A stretch of DNA of 64,000 nt from contig NZ_JANURN010000005.1 of the NCBI RefSeq assembly GCF_030249855.1, forward strand, positions 62,001 through 126,000. The letters are read 5' to 3'. The notes under the pieces are model-generated. The model did no database searches. It was not told the origin of the DNA and was given only the letters and a program-made list of their open reading frames with translations. How positions within the stretch are numbered: position 1 is the stretch's first letter; each line of letters begins with the position of its first letter. Origin of the DNA: Helicobacter_B zhangjianzhongii. Lineage in GTDB: Bacteria; Campylobacterota; Campylobacteria; Campylobacterales; Helicobacteraceae. Made by a program: the position numbers and the translations under genes. Positions 26,311 to 35,204 of the stretch are shown in pieces.

Positions 26311-26472
26311 AAAAAGTGGATTCTAGTGGGGAGAGTGGATTGCTACAAGAATCCTTGCGGATTTTCTCGCAATGACAAGAGATATTTCGCCATCAATATG
26401 ACAAGAAAATGGCGTTATGCGCAAAAGTGGATTCTAGGAAAAGCTAAATCCTAAAACTAGAATCCACTTTTG
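26311..26472. repeat. 15-bp motifs and one 42-bp-type element before nuoA
   Basis: 15-bp motifs lie at 26312-26326, 26423-26437 and 26458-26472 (opposite strand). A 42-bp-type element (GTGGATTGC to CGCAATGACAAG) occupies about 26336-26379. Together with copy 3 this fills the 580-base spacer before the nuo operon; no gene is present. Confidence 0.78.
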
Positions 26473-26532
26473 AAATAATCTAGCATAAAGACAGAATTAT
26501 AAAAGTTAAGATTCTATTAAACTTTTTCATTT

Positions 26533-26538
26533 TACAAT
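26533..26538 (+). promoter_or_regulatory. Candidate -10 element of the nuo operon
   Basis: TACAAT lies 61 bases before nuoA in the only repeat-free part of the spacer. The -35 is not recognisable. Confidence 0.4.
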
Positions 26539-26598
26539 CGCATTTATCTTACTAGCTTAGCGCATTAGCATTCTTGAACTTATTGTATGGAGTTGTAT

Positions 26599-27069
26599 AT
26601 GCCTACCATAGATTCTGCAGATCCCGGGACACTCACACAAGCGCAAGAGCTTATCACTGTGCAAGTTTCATCGGCATTTGTTGATCACGCGTATTTTGGG
26701 GTGTTTGTTTTATTTGTCTTGAGTTTTATTGCATTTAATTACACACTTAAAATCCAGCGATTTATCTCACGCAAGCTTGCCAAAAAAAGCAATGAAAAGC
26801 TCAAAATGGCTCCTTATGAGTGCGGACCTGTGCCTATCAAGCAGCCAGCAAAGATTTCTCACCATTTTTTCATCATCGCGCTTTTGTTTGTGCTATTTGA
26901 TATTGAAGTGGTGTTTATGATCCCTTGGGCTGTGGTGTATAAGAGCTTTGTCGCAAGTGGGGCGGGGCTGTTTGTGTTTATTGAAATGCTAAGCTTTGTG
27001 CTACTGCTTGTGATAGGGCTAATTTATGCGTGGAAGAAAGGGGCATTGCGATGGCAGAATATGGAGTAA
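26599..27069 (+). CDS. nuoA: NADH-quinone oxidoreductase-type complex I subunit A
   Basis: Small membrane subunit of complex I, 156 residues with three helices. KMAPYECGPVP in the first loop is the NuoA signature, followed by LFVLFDIEVVFMIPWAV. The ATG at 26599 is selected because GGAG lies six bases before it, whereas the in-frame ATG at 26587 has no ribosome site. It is the first gene of the nuo operon, and its 3' end overlaps nuoB by 19 bases. The N terminus (residues 1-30) is longer than in many homologues. Confidence 0.94.
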   Translation: MPTIDSADPGTLTQAQELITVQVSSAFVDHAYFGVFVLFVLSFIAFNYTLKIQRFISRKLAKKSNEKLKMAPYECGPVPIKQPAKISHHFFIIALLFVLFDIEVVFMIPWAVVYKSFVASGAGLFVFIEMLSFVLLLVIGLIYAWKKGALRWQNME

Positions 27070-27557
27070 GAGATTTGCAAGCTATGGGCGTGCCTGTCGC
27101 ACTTGGGACACTTGATAAGCTGCTTAATTGGGGGCGGAGTAATTCACTCTGGCCTATGACTTATGGGCTTGCGTGTTGTGCGATAGAGATGATGGCGACA
27201 GGTGGAAGTCGCTTTGATTTTGATCGCTTTGGGACGATTTTCCGCGCTTCACCTAGACAGAGTGATGTGATGATTATCGCCGGCACGCTCACAAAAAAGC
27301 ACGCAGAATTCACGCGCCGACTCTATGACCAAATGCCCGAGCCAAAATGGGTGATTTCTATGGGGAGTTGCGCAAACACGGGCGGTATGTTTAATACCTA
27401 CTCTACCGTGCAGGGCGTAGATAGGATTATCCCTGTGGATGTGTATTTGCCCGGTTGCGCACCTCGCCCAGAGACTTTGCAATACGCGCTTTTAGTCTTG
27501 CAGCGTAAAATCCGCTCTAGCAAAGCACTGCCACCAAAGGCAAAGCGGATTATATAG
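27051..27557 (+). CDS. nuoB: Complex I subunit B
   Basis: Peripheral subunit holding cluster N2, the last iron-sulphur centre before quinone. The 168-residue protein has the expected cysteines: GLACCAIEMM, SMGSCANTGGMF and LPGCAPRPE. The ATG at 27051 follows AGAAAGGGG and begins the usual segment; upstream in-frame starts only extend into nuoA. Confidence 0.96.
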   Translation: MAEYGVRDLQAMGVPVALGTLDKLLNWGRSNSLWPMTYGLACCAIEMMATGGSRFDFDRFGTIFRASPRQSDVMIIAGTLTKKHAEFTRRLYDQMPEPKWVISMGSCANTGGMFNTYSTVQGVDRIIPVDVYLPGCAPRPETLQYALLVLQRKIRSSKALPPKAKRII

Positions 27558-27586
27558 GCTAGATTTTAGAGAATTAAGGAGAGAAT

Positions 27587-28432
27587 ATGTCTAGTGAAAA
27601 CACCCAAAATGCCCAGCAGAATTATGACTATCTCCTACCATCTGCTACCCATTGCGCTGCGGGCTTTGCACACATTGATGTGCAAAGAAAAGCCACGCAT
27701 ACGCCTAGATTCTACCAGCCTATAGAGACGCTGAAGCTGCCTATACAGGGGAGCGCGTGGGAAGTGATTTATAATCATCTTGCTTATGGATTTGCTATTG
27801 ATAGGGCATATATCGAGCTTGGGATAGCAGTGATCTGGGTGCGTAAAGATGATATTGTAGGGGTGCTAGCAAAGCTTAAAAGCTTAGGCTATGAAGTGCT
27901 TAGTGAAATGAGCGCGGTAGATATGCTAGCTAAAGACAATCGCTTTGAGATGTTCTACCAGCTGCATTCTGTGCAAGAGGGCTTTAGCGATAAGCGGCGC
28001 GTGCGCGTGAAGTGCTATCTTGGTGAAAATGAGCAAATAGACTCTGTTTCCTCGATTTTTTCGCTTGCTTTGTGGAGTGAGCGAGAGGCGTATGATATGC
28101 TTGGGATAAGGTTTGTCAATCACCCCAATCTTACTCGCCTGCTTATGCCAAAAGACTGGGTTGGACACCCTCTGCGCCGCTCTTATCCCTTACAAGGTGA
28201 TGAATATGCCGCGTGGTATGAGATTGATAAAATCTTTGGTAAGGAGTATCGAGAAGTGGTGGGAGCAGAGCAGCGCGATAGTGCGCGCGTGGATCCTAAT
28301 GATGGGCGCAGCTTCTCTAAGCTTGATGCAATTGGAGAGGAGGGCGATGGGCTATATATGGACGCTTCTAAAGCTCTTTTTGTCAAAGACATTGCTAGGG
28401 CGAAGAAAACTCGCCTTGAAAGAAGGAAATAA
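27587..28432 (+). CDS. nuoC: Complex I subunit C
   Basis: The 281-residue 30-kDa-type subunit. The conserved C-terminal part has SIFSLALWSEREAYDMLGIRF followed by HPNLTRLLMPKDWVGHPLRR. About 60 variable residues precede the domain. AAGGAG lies five bases before the ATG. The stop overlaps the nuoD start by one base (TAATG). Confidence 0.95.
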   Translation: MSSENTQNAQQNYDYLLPSATHCAAGFAHIDVQRKATHTPRFYQPIETLKLPIQGSAWEVIYNHLAYGFAIDRAYIELGIAVIWVRKDDIVGVLAKLKSLGYEVLSEMSAVDMLAKDNRFEMFYQLHSVQEGFSDKRRVRVKCYLGENEQIDSVSSIFSLALWSEREAYDMLGIRFVNHPNLTRLLMPKDWVGHPLRRSYPLQGDEYAAWYEIDKIFGKEYREVVGAEQRDSARVDPNDGRSFSKLDAIGEEGDGLYMDASKALFVKDIARAKKTRLERRK

Positions 28433-29676
28433 TGGGACAAAACTACACGCGTTTAAAACCGCAGTTTGAAAACATACATTTTGAGCGCGATGACAATACA
28501 ATGGTGCTAAACTTTGGACCGCAGCACCCATCAACGCACGGGCAGCTACGATTGGTGCTTGAGCTAGATGGCGAGAGGGTCAAAAGAGCTACTCCAGAGA
28601 TTGGCTACTTGCATAGGGGTATAGAAAAGCTTGCAGAAAATATGATCTATAACGAGTTTATGCCTACAACTGATAGGCTTGATTATATTTCTGCCATTGG
28701 GAACAACTATGCTTTCGCGCTTGGTGTGGAGCGACTGCTTGGCATACAAGCCCCACGAAAAGCCCAAGTGATACGCACGACACTCTTAGAGCTTAATCGC
28801 ATCATCTCTCATATCTTTTTCATCGCTGTGCATGCTATGGATGTAGGCGCATTGTCGATGTTTTTATACGCGTTTAAGACGCGTGAGTATGGACTAGATT
28901 TGATAGAGGATTATTGCGGGGCTAGGCTTACGCATAATGCCATTCGCATAGGCGGTGTCCCACTAGATTTTCCAAGTGGCTGGCTGGAGAGTTTGGAGCA
29001 ATTTTTACAAGAAGCGAGCAAAAGTGTGGATTTGTTTGAGGGCCTGCTTGATGAAAATCGCATTTGGAGAATGCGCCTTGAAGGCGTTGGAGCGATCTCT
29101 CAAGAGATGGCGAAGTCGTGGGGGCTTAGCGGGATTATGCTGCGCGCCACAGGTATTGCCTATGATATTCGCAAAGAAGAGCCTTATGAGCTCTATAATG
29201 AGCTAGATTTCTCTGTGCCTATTGGGCATTATGGGGATAGTTACGATCGCTACAGGCTTTATATGCTTGAGATTAGGGAGTCCATTAAGCTATTGCGCCA
29301 GCTTATCGCACTCTATCCAAGTAGTAATGCTACTAGCACAGGAGATGAGCTTATGGTGCGCGCGCCAGAGTATATCTCCGCGCCAAAAGAAGAGATAATG
29401 ACACAAAATTACTCGCTTATGCAGCATTTTGTGCTAGTTACGCAAGGTATGCGTCCGCCAAAGGGTGAGGTCTATGCCCCCACAGAGTCTCCGCGCGGTG
29501 AGCTTGGATTTTTTATCCATTCACTTGGGGAGGCATACCCACAGAGGATGAAAATCAAAACCCCAAGCTTCGCGCATACAGCGATTTTGCAAGAGATGCT
29601 TACAGGCGCGTATATCGCCGATATTGTTACGATTGTAGGCTCGTGTAATGCGATTTTTGGAGAGGTGGATCGATGA
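28432..29676 (+). CDS. nuoD: Complex I subunit D
   Basis: The 414-residue 49-kDa-type subunit that forms the quinone pocket together with NuoB. Family motifs are NFGPQHPSTHGQLRLVLEL, YLHRGIEKLAEN and PTDR with the surrounding TTDRLDYI; near the C terminus are SPRGELGFFIHS and IVGSCNAIFGEVDR. No insertion is evident. It is followed by the two genes that replace nuoE and nuoF. Confidence 0.96.
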   Translation: MGQNYTRLKPQFENIHFERDDNTMVLNFGPQHPSTHGQLRLVLELDGERVKRATPEIGYLHRGIEKLAENMIYNEFMPTTDRLDYISAIGNNYAFALGVERLLGIQAPRKAQVIRTTLLELNRIISHIFFIAVHAMDVGALSMFLYAFKTREYGLDLIEDYCGARLTHNAIRIGGVPLDFPSGWLESLEQFLQEASKSVDLFEGLLDENRIWRMRLEGVGAISQEMAKSWGLSGIMLRATGIAYDIRKEEPYELYNELDFSVPIGHYGDSYDRYRLYMLEIRESIKLLRQLIALYPSSNATSTGDELMVRAPEYISAPKEEIMTQNYSLMQHFVLVTQGMRPPKGEVYAPTESPRGELGFFIHSLGEAYPQRMKIKTPSFAHTAILQEMLTGAYIADIVTIVGSCNAIFGEVDR

Positions 29677-29721
29677 GCTTGCGATCTCTTGCACAAACAC
29701 AAAGCAAAGGGGAGATAGATA

Positions 29722-30024
29722 ATGAAGCGATTTGACTTGCGGCATTTGCATAATGATTTTTACGCGCGTATGGGAGAGCTGATCGATACGCAACTCACTC
29801 AAGGAGAAGTGGGGATATTTCTCTTTGAAGTTGATGATTTTTCTAATGTCGCTAAGAGTGCTGAGTTTGTCAGCTCTAAGGGCTATGAAGTGATGAATTC
29901 TGTGCGATTTAATCATCGCGATTGGACACTTGTAGTGCGCAAAAGCCATCCGCAATCTAGACTAGAATCCACTTTGGAGCCACAATCACCTACGCAAGAG
30001 AGCGCAAAGGCAGGCGATGAGTAG
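29722..30024 (+). CDS. Complex I-associated small protein in the nuoE position (HP1264/Cj1575c type)
   Basis: A 100-residue protein with no iron-sulphur or flavin motif. In Campylobacterota the nuo operon lacks nuoE, and a small gene of this kind takes its place, so assignment is mainly positional plus general resemblance (RHLHNDFYARMGELIDTQL, VGIFLFEVDDFSNVAKS). It was probably recruited to link complex I to a non-NADH electron donor; flavodoxin has been proposed in this group. The last 20 residues hold a repeat-derived RLESTLEPQ (29962-29976), so the natural C terminus may be shorter. It overlaps the next gene by eight bases. Confidence 0.75.
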   Translation: MKRFDLRHLHNDFYARMGELIDTQLTQGEVGIFLFEVDDFSNVAKSAEFVSSKGYEVMNSVRFNHRDWTLVVRKSHPQSRLESTLEPQSPTQESAKAGDE

Positions 30025-30937
30025 TGCTACACACGCTGTGTCAAAAAGCGAGATAGCAAAGCTGGGTGCCACTCCTAGCACACAAGCTATGCGAAATCCT
30101 GCAATCATAGAGCAGGATACGGGTGTGTCTCAGCTCCTTAGACAGAGTGATGTTGTGCTGGTGCTTGGGGTGGGGGCGTTTGAGTTTGGGGAGCTAGTGG
30201 GGGGGCTAGATATTGTTTGTGCTGTGATAGGGCTGCATCCTTTTGTGGATTCTAGGGTGGGGGATATGCGGCAGTATCGCTATGAGGTGGGGGCGGAGCT
30301 TGGGGTGGCAGCACTGCTGTGTCAGTCGCTCATCGCTCAGGCAAAGCTGCCTGTTCAGGTTCGGGAGTTTTTTGATAGCCTAGATTTAGGGCATATCGCC
30401 GCAGAATCCGCTCTTGCTGAAGAGGAGCTAGCAGAGATAGTGTGCAGTGTGCAGCAGGCGAAATCGCCGATGATTATCGTGGGGGAGAGCTTTAGGCGGC
30501 ATACTTTTGCTCCGCTTATCCACAAGCTGCTTGCGATGATTGGCACATATTGTGCGATTGATATGCTCTGTGCGAGTGATGTGGGCTTGCGTATGCTAGC
30601 CTATGATAAAAATGTGGATTCTAGGGCGTTTGCACTTATCTTGCACGCCCTTGAAGAGCTGCCAGAATCCAATGGCGCGCTTGTGTATCTTAGCTTGCTT
30701 GATGAGCGAGATTTAGCGCAGCCGGTGTTATGTGCCACGCCGGCATTTTTGCGTTTAGCGCATTTGCAGGATAAAGAGCAGGTGCGCTTGCTTGTGGATT
30801 CTACTCAAGTGGAGTGTGTGGCTCAGCAAGTGAGCTATCTGCAAGGTGCTACTGCTGTGCTTAAAGGCTGGCGAGGAGCAAAGATTTATCCTTTTATCAA
30901 GGCGCGATTTGCGCGAAATGGGGGCTATAATGGCTAA
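30017..30937 (+). CDS. Complex I-associated protein in the nuoF position (HP1265/Cj1574c type)
   Basis: A 306-residue protein occupying the nuoF slot. It lacks the NADH- and FMN-binding glycine-rich motifs and the Cys cluster of NuoF, so this complex I should not accept NADH in the classical way. The sequence suggests a Rossmann-like or NuoG-C-like fold (VVLVLGVGAFEFGELVGGLD, MIIVGESFRRHTFAPL). VDSR at about 30245 and NVDSR at about 30611 are repeat-like. AAAGGCAGG lies upstream of the ATG. The gene overlaps nuoG by eight bases. Function is inferred from operon position. Confidence 0.72.
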   Translation: MSSATHAVSKSEIAKLGATPSTQAMRNPAIIEQDTGVSQLLRQSDVVLVLGVGAFEFGELVGGLDIVCAVIGLHPFVDSRVGDMRQYRYEVGAELGVAALLCQSLIAQAKLPVQVREFFDSLDLGHIAAESALAEEELAEIVCSVQQAKSPMIIVGESFRRHTFAPLIHKLLAMIGTYCAIDMLCASDVGLRMLAYDKNVDSRAFALILHALEELPESNGALVYLSLLDERDLAQPVLCATPAFLRLAHLQDKEQVRLLVDSTQVECVAQQVSYLQGATAVLKGWRGAKIYPFIKARFARNGGYNG

Positions 30938-33530
30938 AGTTACAATTATGATTGATAAGCGTCCAATTATCTGTGAAGAGGGTGAAACAATTGTCGATGT
31001 CGCTAGGAAAAATGACATTTTTATCCCTACGATTTGCTATCTAGGTGGCTGCTCACCTACGCTTGCCTGCAAGATGTGTATGGCTGAGACAGGCGATGGC
31101 AAGCGTGTTTATACTTGCAATACCAAGGCAAAAGATGGGCTAGAGATATTTACGCAAACTAAGCAGCTTCAACAAGAGCGGCAGATGATTATGCAAACTT
31201 ATGATGTCAATCACCCGCTAGAATGTGGCGTGTGCGACAAAAGTGGGGAATGTGAGCTGCAAAATCTAACGCTCTATACCAAAGTAGCCCACCAAGACTA
31301 TGCCCTAGCTGATGATGAGAAGCACGAAAAATCGTGGGCGCAAGCACTCTATGATCCTAATCTTTGCATTGTGTGTGAGCGATGTGTAACCACTTGTAAG
31401 GACAATATCGGTGAAGCCAAGCTTAAGGCTGGGAAAGCAGATTTACACGCCCCTGATAGCTATAAAGACTCTATGTTAAAAGACCCTTATAGCGTGTGGA
31501 GTAAGAAGCAAAAGTCTTTGATAGAATTTGTGAGCGATACACCTTGTGTGGATTGTGGGGAGTGTATTGCTGTGTGTCCTGTGGGTGCGCTTACTTATAA
31601 GGACTTTAGCTATACTGCTAATGCGTGGGAGTTGAAAAAGACAAATAGCACTTGCCATTACTGCTCTATGGGCTGTCATATCACTTATGAGACAAGACAT
31701 CATAATGCCTTAGGGGAGAAGAAGATTTATCGCGTGAGTAATGACTTCCACTTCGCGCCAATCTGTGGGGCAGGGCGGTTTGGATTTTCTGTCGTATCTG
31801 CTGGGGCTGTGCCAAAAGTGGATTCTAGTCTAGAATCCACTTTTGATAACCCTATAAGCAATCCTTTCACTCATCTTGGCAAGGCTAGTGCTATGCGGCT
31901 TGGTAGCTCTATCACCAATGAAGAAGCGATGATTGCAAACATTTTTAGTGCGCATTTTGGCATAAAGCTCTATAACGAGAGTGCGCGGGCATACCAGAAG
32001 TTTTTGCCTTATTTGCGCTTAGATCATACTTTGCAAGACTTGAAAGATTCTAGCACGATAGTCGCGCTAGGTGCGCCTGTGCGCTTGCAAGCCCCATTTT
32101 TGCAATATGCTATCAACAACACAATCCGCACCAAAAAGGGCGTTAAGCTCTACTATCTCCACCCAATCGCCGACACACTTTTAGCGTCATTTTCTCGCTC
32201 TGTGGTGCATATGCCTTATAATCCCGGGGCTGATGAAATGGCACTTGGGGCGTTGCTTTTGAGTATGCGAGATATGCTAGAGACAATCATCGCCCAAAGT
32301 CCGCAGGCTAAGGAGTTAGGGGCAATGCTGGATGGCTTGCTTAGAGTGATTGAAGCAAGCAAGCAGGCAGAAGTCAAAGTGGATTCTAGTGAAAAAGTGG
32401 ATTCTAGCGAGGCGCAGCCTAGCACACCTGTCTATGCGGCATTGCAAGAAGCAGGGATAGAGAGCAGTAAGCTTAGCGAGCTAGCTGGCGTGGATTTATC
32501 ACAGATGAGTGTAATCATCGGTGAAGAGGCTATGCTTTGTGCCTTGCGTGAAAATAGCGCGATGGTAGCGGGGCTGCAGATTTTAGAAAAATGTGGGGCT
32601 AGGGTGTATGTGATCCCGCTTGGTAGCAATACGGCTGGGATCGCTAGAATCTGTGGCGAGCTTTTAGAAGTGGATTCTAGTGTCGCGCGAGACTCTAGCC
32701 TAGAATCTCGTTTGGGTGATGAATTTGTGATCGGCGTGCGCACACAAGGCGATGTGGTGTGGGATTGTGCGTGGAGCAGTGATGGTGAAGTGCTTGTGAA
32801 AAAGCCTGAAGTAGTGCTACCAAGCCACCAGCAAATGCTAGGCAGTATGACGAATTTTGAAAATCGCTTGCTACCTCTAGCAAAGGTGCGCGAGTATCAA
32901 GGCGATGATTTGGCAAGTATTTTGTATGGGTATAACACATCTAGGCTAGAGGTAGCGCACCATAAAAAAGAGCTACAATCTATGACACGCACGCAAGATC
33001 GCGCAGATATGTTGCTTGATAGTGCATTGCTTGATTATTTTTCTACCTACACAGAGCTAAGCGACTATACAAAGGCACTGCCACAAAGCAAGGGCTATGC
33101 GCCAAAAGAGCTTGCCAGCATAGCAAACTACTACACACAAGGTGGGATTGATAAAAGAGGCTATGTGCTTATGCCATTGCTAAGCGGTGAGCTTGCGCCA
33201 GCCTTTGTAATAGAGCAGTCAAAATCTCTAGACTTTAATGCCTTCATCACTTATCCGCAAAATCTCTTTAGTATCCAAAATGTGCTAGATAGCAATATGC
33301 AGCAAAAAGATGGATTCTACACTTCTAAGGCACATTTGGATAGGCTAGGGCTTGCTGAAGGAGAGCAAATCACGCTACGCAAGCCAAATACACAGCAGGA
33401 CATTACAGGCGCAGTGTATATTGACTATGCGATGAGTCAGGATATATGGCTCATTAGTCCAAATATCGCAAAAAATTGGGATACAAATACCTATGTATCT
33501 GTTGAGTGCGCTAAAGCCACAAAGGAGTAG
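30930..33530 (+). CDS. nuoG: Complex I subunit G, with three repeat-derived insertions
   Basis: The 866-residue iron-sulphur subunit. Seen in order: a [2Fe-2S] ferredoxin domain (CYLGGC...CKMCMAETG), the His-Cys3 motif HPLECGVCDKSGECELQ, the 4Fe-4S pairs CIVCERCVTTC and CVDCGECIAVC, then the N7-type motif CHYCSMGCH, and a molybdopterin-oxidoreductase-like C-terminal part. ATG 30930 begins the canonical MAKVTIMIDKRPI; longer frames run back into the preceding gene. Three blocks look inserted, near residues 295-305 (PKVDSSLESTFDN), 483-493 (VKVDSSEKVDSSE) and 580-592 (LEVDSSVARDSSLES). All are translations of the 15-bp motif and all lie in the C-terminal, cluster-poor region. Confidence 0.94.
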   Translation: MAKVTIMIDKRPIICEEGETIVDVARKNDIFIPTICYLGGCSPTLACKMCMAETGDGKRVYTCNTKAKDGLEIFTQTKQLQQERQMIMQTYDVNHPLECGVCDKSGECELQNLTLYTKVAHQDYALADDEKHEKSWAQALYDPNLCIVCERCVTTCKDNIGEAKLKAGKADLHAPDSYKDSMLKDPYSVWSKKQKSLIEFVSDTPCVDCGECIAVCPVGALTYKDFSYTANAWELKKTNSTCHYCSMGCHITYETRHHNALGEKKIYRVSNDFHFAPICGAGRFGFSVVSAGAVPKVDSSLESTFDNPISNPFTHLGKASAMRLGSSITNEEAMIANIFSAHFGIKLYNESARAYQKFLPYLRLDHTLQDLKDSSTIVALGAPVRLQAPFLQYAINNTIRTKKGVKLYYLHPIADTLLASFSRSVVHMPYNPGADEMALGALLLSMRDMLETIIAQSPQAKELGAMLDGLLRVIEASKQAEVKVDSSEKVDSSEAQPSTPVYAALQEAGIESSKLSELAGVDLSQMSVIIGEEAMLCALRENSAMVAGLQILEKCGARVYVIPLGSNTAGIARICGELLEVDSSVARDSSLESRLGDEFVIGVRTQGDVVWDCAWSSDGEVLVKKPEVVLPSHQQMLGSMTNFENRLLPLAKVREYQGDDLASILYGYNTSRLEVAHHKKELQSMTRTQDRADMLLDSALLDYFSTYTELSDYTKALPQSKGYAPKELASIANYYTQGGIDKRGYVLMPLLSGELAPAFVIEQSKSLDFNAFITYPQNLFSIQNVLDSNMQQKDGFYTSKAHLDRLGLAEGEQITLRKPNTQQDITGAVYIDYAMSQDIWLISPNIAKNWDTNTYVSVECAKATKE
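31814..31844. repeat. Head-to-head pair of the 15-bp motif inside nuoG
   Basis: AAAAGTGGATTCTAG, one T, then CTAGAATCCACTTTT form a perfect 15-bp inverted repeat within the coding sequence, read as KVDSSLESTF. As RNA it could form a strong hairpin with a minimal loop. Confidence 0.9.
32376..32407 (+). repeat. Tandem direct pair of the 15-bp motif inside nuoG
   Basis: AAAGTGGATTCTAG (32376-32389) and AAAAGTGGATTCTAG (32393-32407), in the same orientation three bases apart, give KVDSSEKVDSS. A further truncated copy follows at about 32668. Confidence 0.85.
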
Positions 33531-33533
33531 AGT

Positions 33534-34523
33534 ATGAGTGAGTTTATCATCGAAACTTGTATAAAGATTTTGGTTGTTGTGCTTGTATTCTCGTTTTTAG
33601 GGGGGTTTGGGACATATTTAGAGCGCAAAGTTTTGGGCTATTTCCAGCGCAGGCTTGGTCCTTGCTATGTGGGTCCATTTGGGCTTTTGCAGTTTCTAGC
33701 CGATGCGATTAAGCTATTTACCAAAGAAGATGTCTGCCCCCAGAATGCTAATAAGCTTATTTTTATGCTAGCTCCAGTGATTGCGATGATGAGTGCATTT
33801 GTCGCGATGGCACCTATACCATTTTTTGGCGAGTTTGAGATATTTGGTAGGACCATACAGCCTATCATTTCAGACATCAATGTAGGGCTACTCTTTTTCC
33901 TAGCGGTTGGGGCAGTGGGGATTTACGCGCCGCTGCTTGCTGGGCTTTCTTCAAATTCTAAATTCTCCTTGCTGGGGGCTGTGCGTGCGTGTATCCAGCT
34001 TTTAAGCTTTGAGGTGGTCTCCACGCTTAGTATTTTGCCTCCACTTATGCTTGTAGGCTCACTATCGCTTGTAGCTATGAATGATTATCAAGCAGGGGGG
34101 GTGTTTGATTGGTTGTTATTCAAGCAGCCCTTAGCCTTTATTCTCTTCCTTGTGGCTAGCTATGCCGAGCTAAATCGCACGCCTTTTGACTTGCTTGAGC
34201 ACGAAGCGGAGATTGTGGCTGGATTTTGCACGGAGTATAGCGGGCTAAAATGGGGGATGTTTTTCCTAGCAGAATACGCCCATCTCTTTGCCTTTGGCTT
34301 TGTGATAGCTCTTATCTTTTGCGGTGGGTATCAGCCGCTGTGGTTTATCCCCGGTGGGATTGCCATTATCCTAAAGGTGTGCTTTTTTGTCTTCTTGGCG
34401 ATGTGGGTTAGGGCGACTTTCCCACATATCCGCCCAGATCAGTTGATGAGTATGTGCTGGAAGGTGCTTATGCCTTTAGCGATTATCAATTTGCTTATCA
34501 CAAGCGTTGTGATTTTGCTCTAG
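33534..34523 (+). CDS. nuoH: Complex I subunit H
   Basis: A 329-residue membrane subunit at the junction of the arms, forming part of the quinone chamber. Typical segments are TYLERKVLGYFQRRLGPCYVGP, LLQFLADAIKLFTKED, AELNRTPFDLLEHEAEIVAG and the FPHIRPDQLMSMCWKVLMP end. It starts after AAAGGAG three bases past the nuoG stop. A G7 run at 34095-34101 is short and in a conserved region, so probably not a switch. Confidence 0.96.
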   Translation: MSEFIIETCIKILVVVLVFSFLGGFGTYLERKVLGYFQRRLGPCYVGPFGLLQFLADAIKLFTKEDVCPQNANKLIFMLAPVIAMMSAFVAMAPIPFFGEFEIFGRTIQPIISDINVGLLFFLAVGAVGIYAPLLAGLSSNSKFSLLGAVRACIQLLSFEVVSTLSILPPLMLVGSLSLVAMNDYQAGGVFDWLLFKQPLAFILFLVASYAELNRTPFDLLEHEAEIVAGFCTEYSGLKWGMFFLAEYAHLFAFGFVIALIFCGGYQPLWFIPGGIAIILKVCFFVFLAMWVRATFPHIRPDQLMSMCWKVLMPLAIINLLITSVVILL

Positions 34524-34532
34524 GAGAATGCA

Positions 34533-35204
34533 ATGAAAAATTATACCCCTATCCCTAAGCGCAAAGAGCCAAAGACTACTTATGAGCATTTTTGCAAAAG
34601 TGTGAAGATGACTTGTGGGCTAGATTTGTTTAAAGGACTAGCTCTTACTTTAAAGGAGTTTTTTTCTAAAAAGGTTACTATACATTATCCTAAAGAGTAT
34701 ATCCCGCTATCGCCTAGGTATCGTGCTGTGCATAGCCTGCAAAGACTCCTAGAATCCGGAAATGAACGCTGCATTGGCTGTGGGCTTTGTGAGAAAATTT
34801 GCACGAGTAATTGTATCCGCATCATCACACATAAAGGCGATGATAAACGCAAAAAAATCGACTCCTATACCATAAATCTTGGGCGGTGTATTTACTGCGG
34901 ATTGTGTGCTGAAGTGTGCCCTGAGCTTGCCATTGTTATGGGAGATCGCTTTGAAAATGCAAGTTTAGCGCGCGCGCAATATGCTGGGAAGCACGAGCTT
35001 TTGCGCCCTATTGATGAGGCTAAAACACATACACAGCTAGAGTTTGCTGGCTTTGGGAGTGTGAGTGCCCAAGCTGATAAAAGCCTGCGTCCTACGCCTA
35101 TTGCGTGGGATAAGCCTATATCACTAGAATCCACTTTTGAAAAAGTGGATTCTAGTGCAGAAACAGGGGAGAAGTCGCAAAACTCCAAGCAAGGAGATGT
35201 GTAA
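34533..35204 (+). CDS. nuoI: Complex I subunit I with a repeat-derived C-terminal tail
   Basis: A 223-residue ferredoxin-like subunit carrying clusters N6a and N6b: CIGCGLCEKICTSNC and CIYCGLCAEVCPE. The conserved part ends near residue 165. The tail contains LESTFEKVDSSAE, from a tail-to-tail pair of 15-bp motifs (35124-35155), followed by GEKSQNSKQGDV. The tail is probably dispensable. The stop overlaps nuoJ (TAATG). Confidence 0.95.
   Translation: MKNYTPIPKRKEPKTTYEHFCKSVKMTCGLDLFKGLALTLKEFFSKKVTIHYPKEYIPLSPRYRAVHSLQRLLESGNERCIGCGLCEKICTSNCIRIITHKGDDKRKKIDSYTINLGRCIYCGLCAEVCPELAIVMGDRFENASLARAQYAGKHELLRPIDEAKTHTQLEFAGFGSVSAQADKSLRPTPIAWDKPISLESTFEKVDSSAETGEKSQNSKQGDV
35124..35155. repeat. 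Tail-to-tail pair of the 15-bp motif near the end of nuoI
   Basis: CTAGAATCCACTTTT (35124-35138), GA, AAAAGTGGATTCTAG (35141-35155): a perfect 15-bp inverted repeat with a two-base spacer, the opposite arrangement to the pair in nuoG. Confidence 0.9.

Noticed and set aside
30017..30937. Genuine NuoF (NADH-binding) subunit
   Set aside because: No glycine-rich NADH/FMN motifs and no cluster cysteines; it is the Campylobacterota replacement protein.
34095..34101. G7 run in nuoH as a phase-variation tract
   Set aside because: Seven bases is short, the gene is a conserved respiratory subunit, and similar G7 runs at 30199 and 59106 also lie in housekeeping frames.
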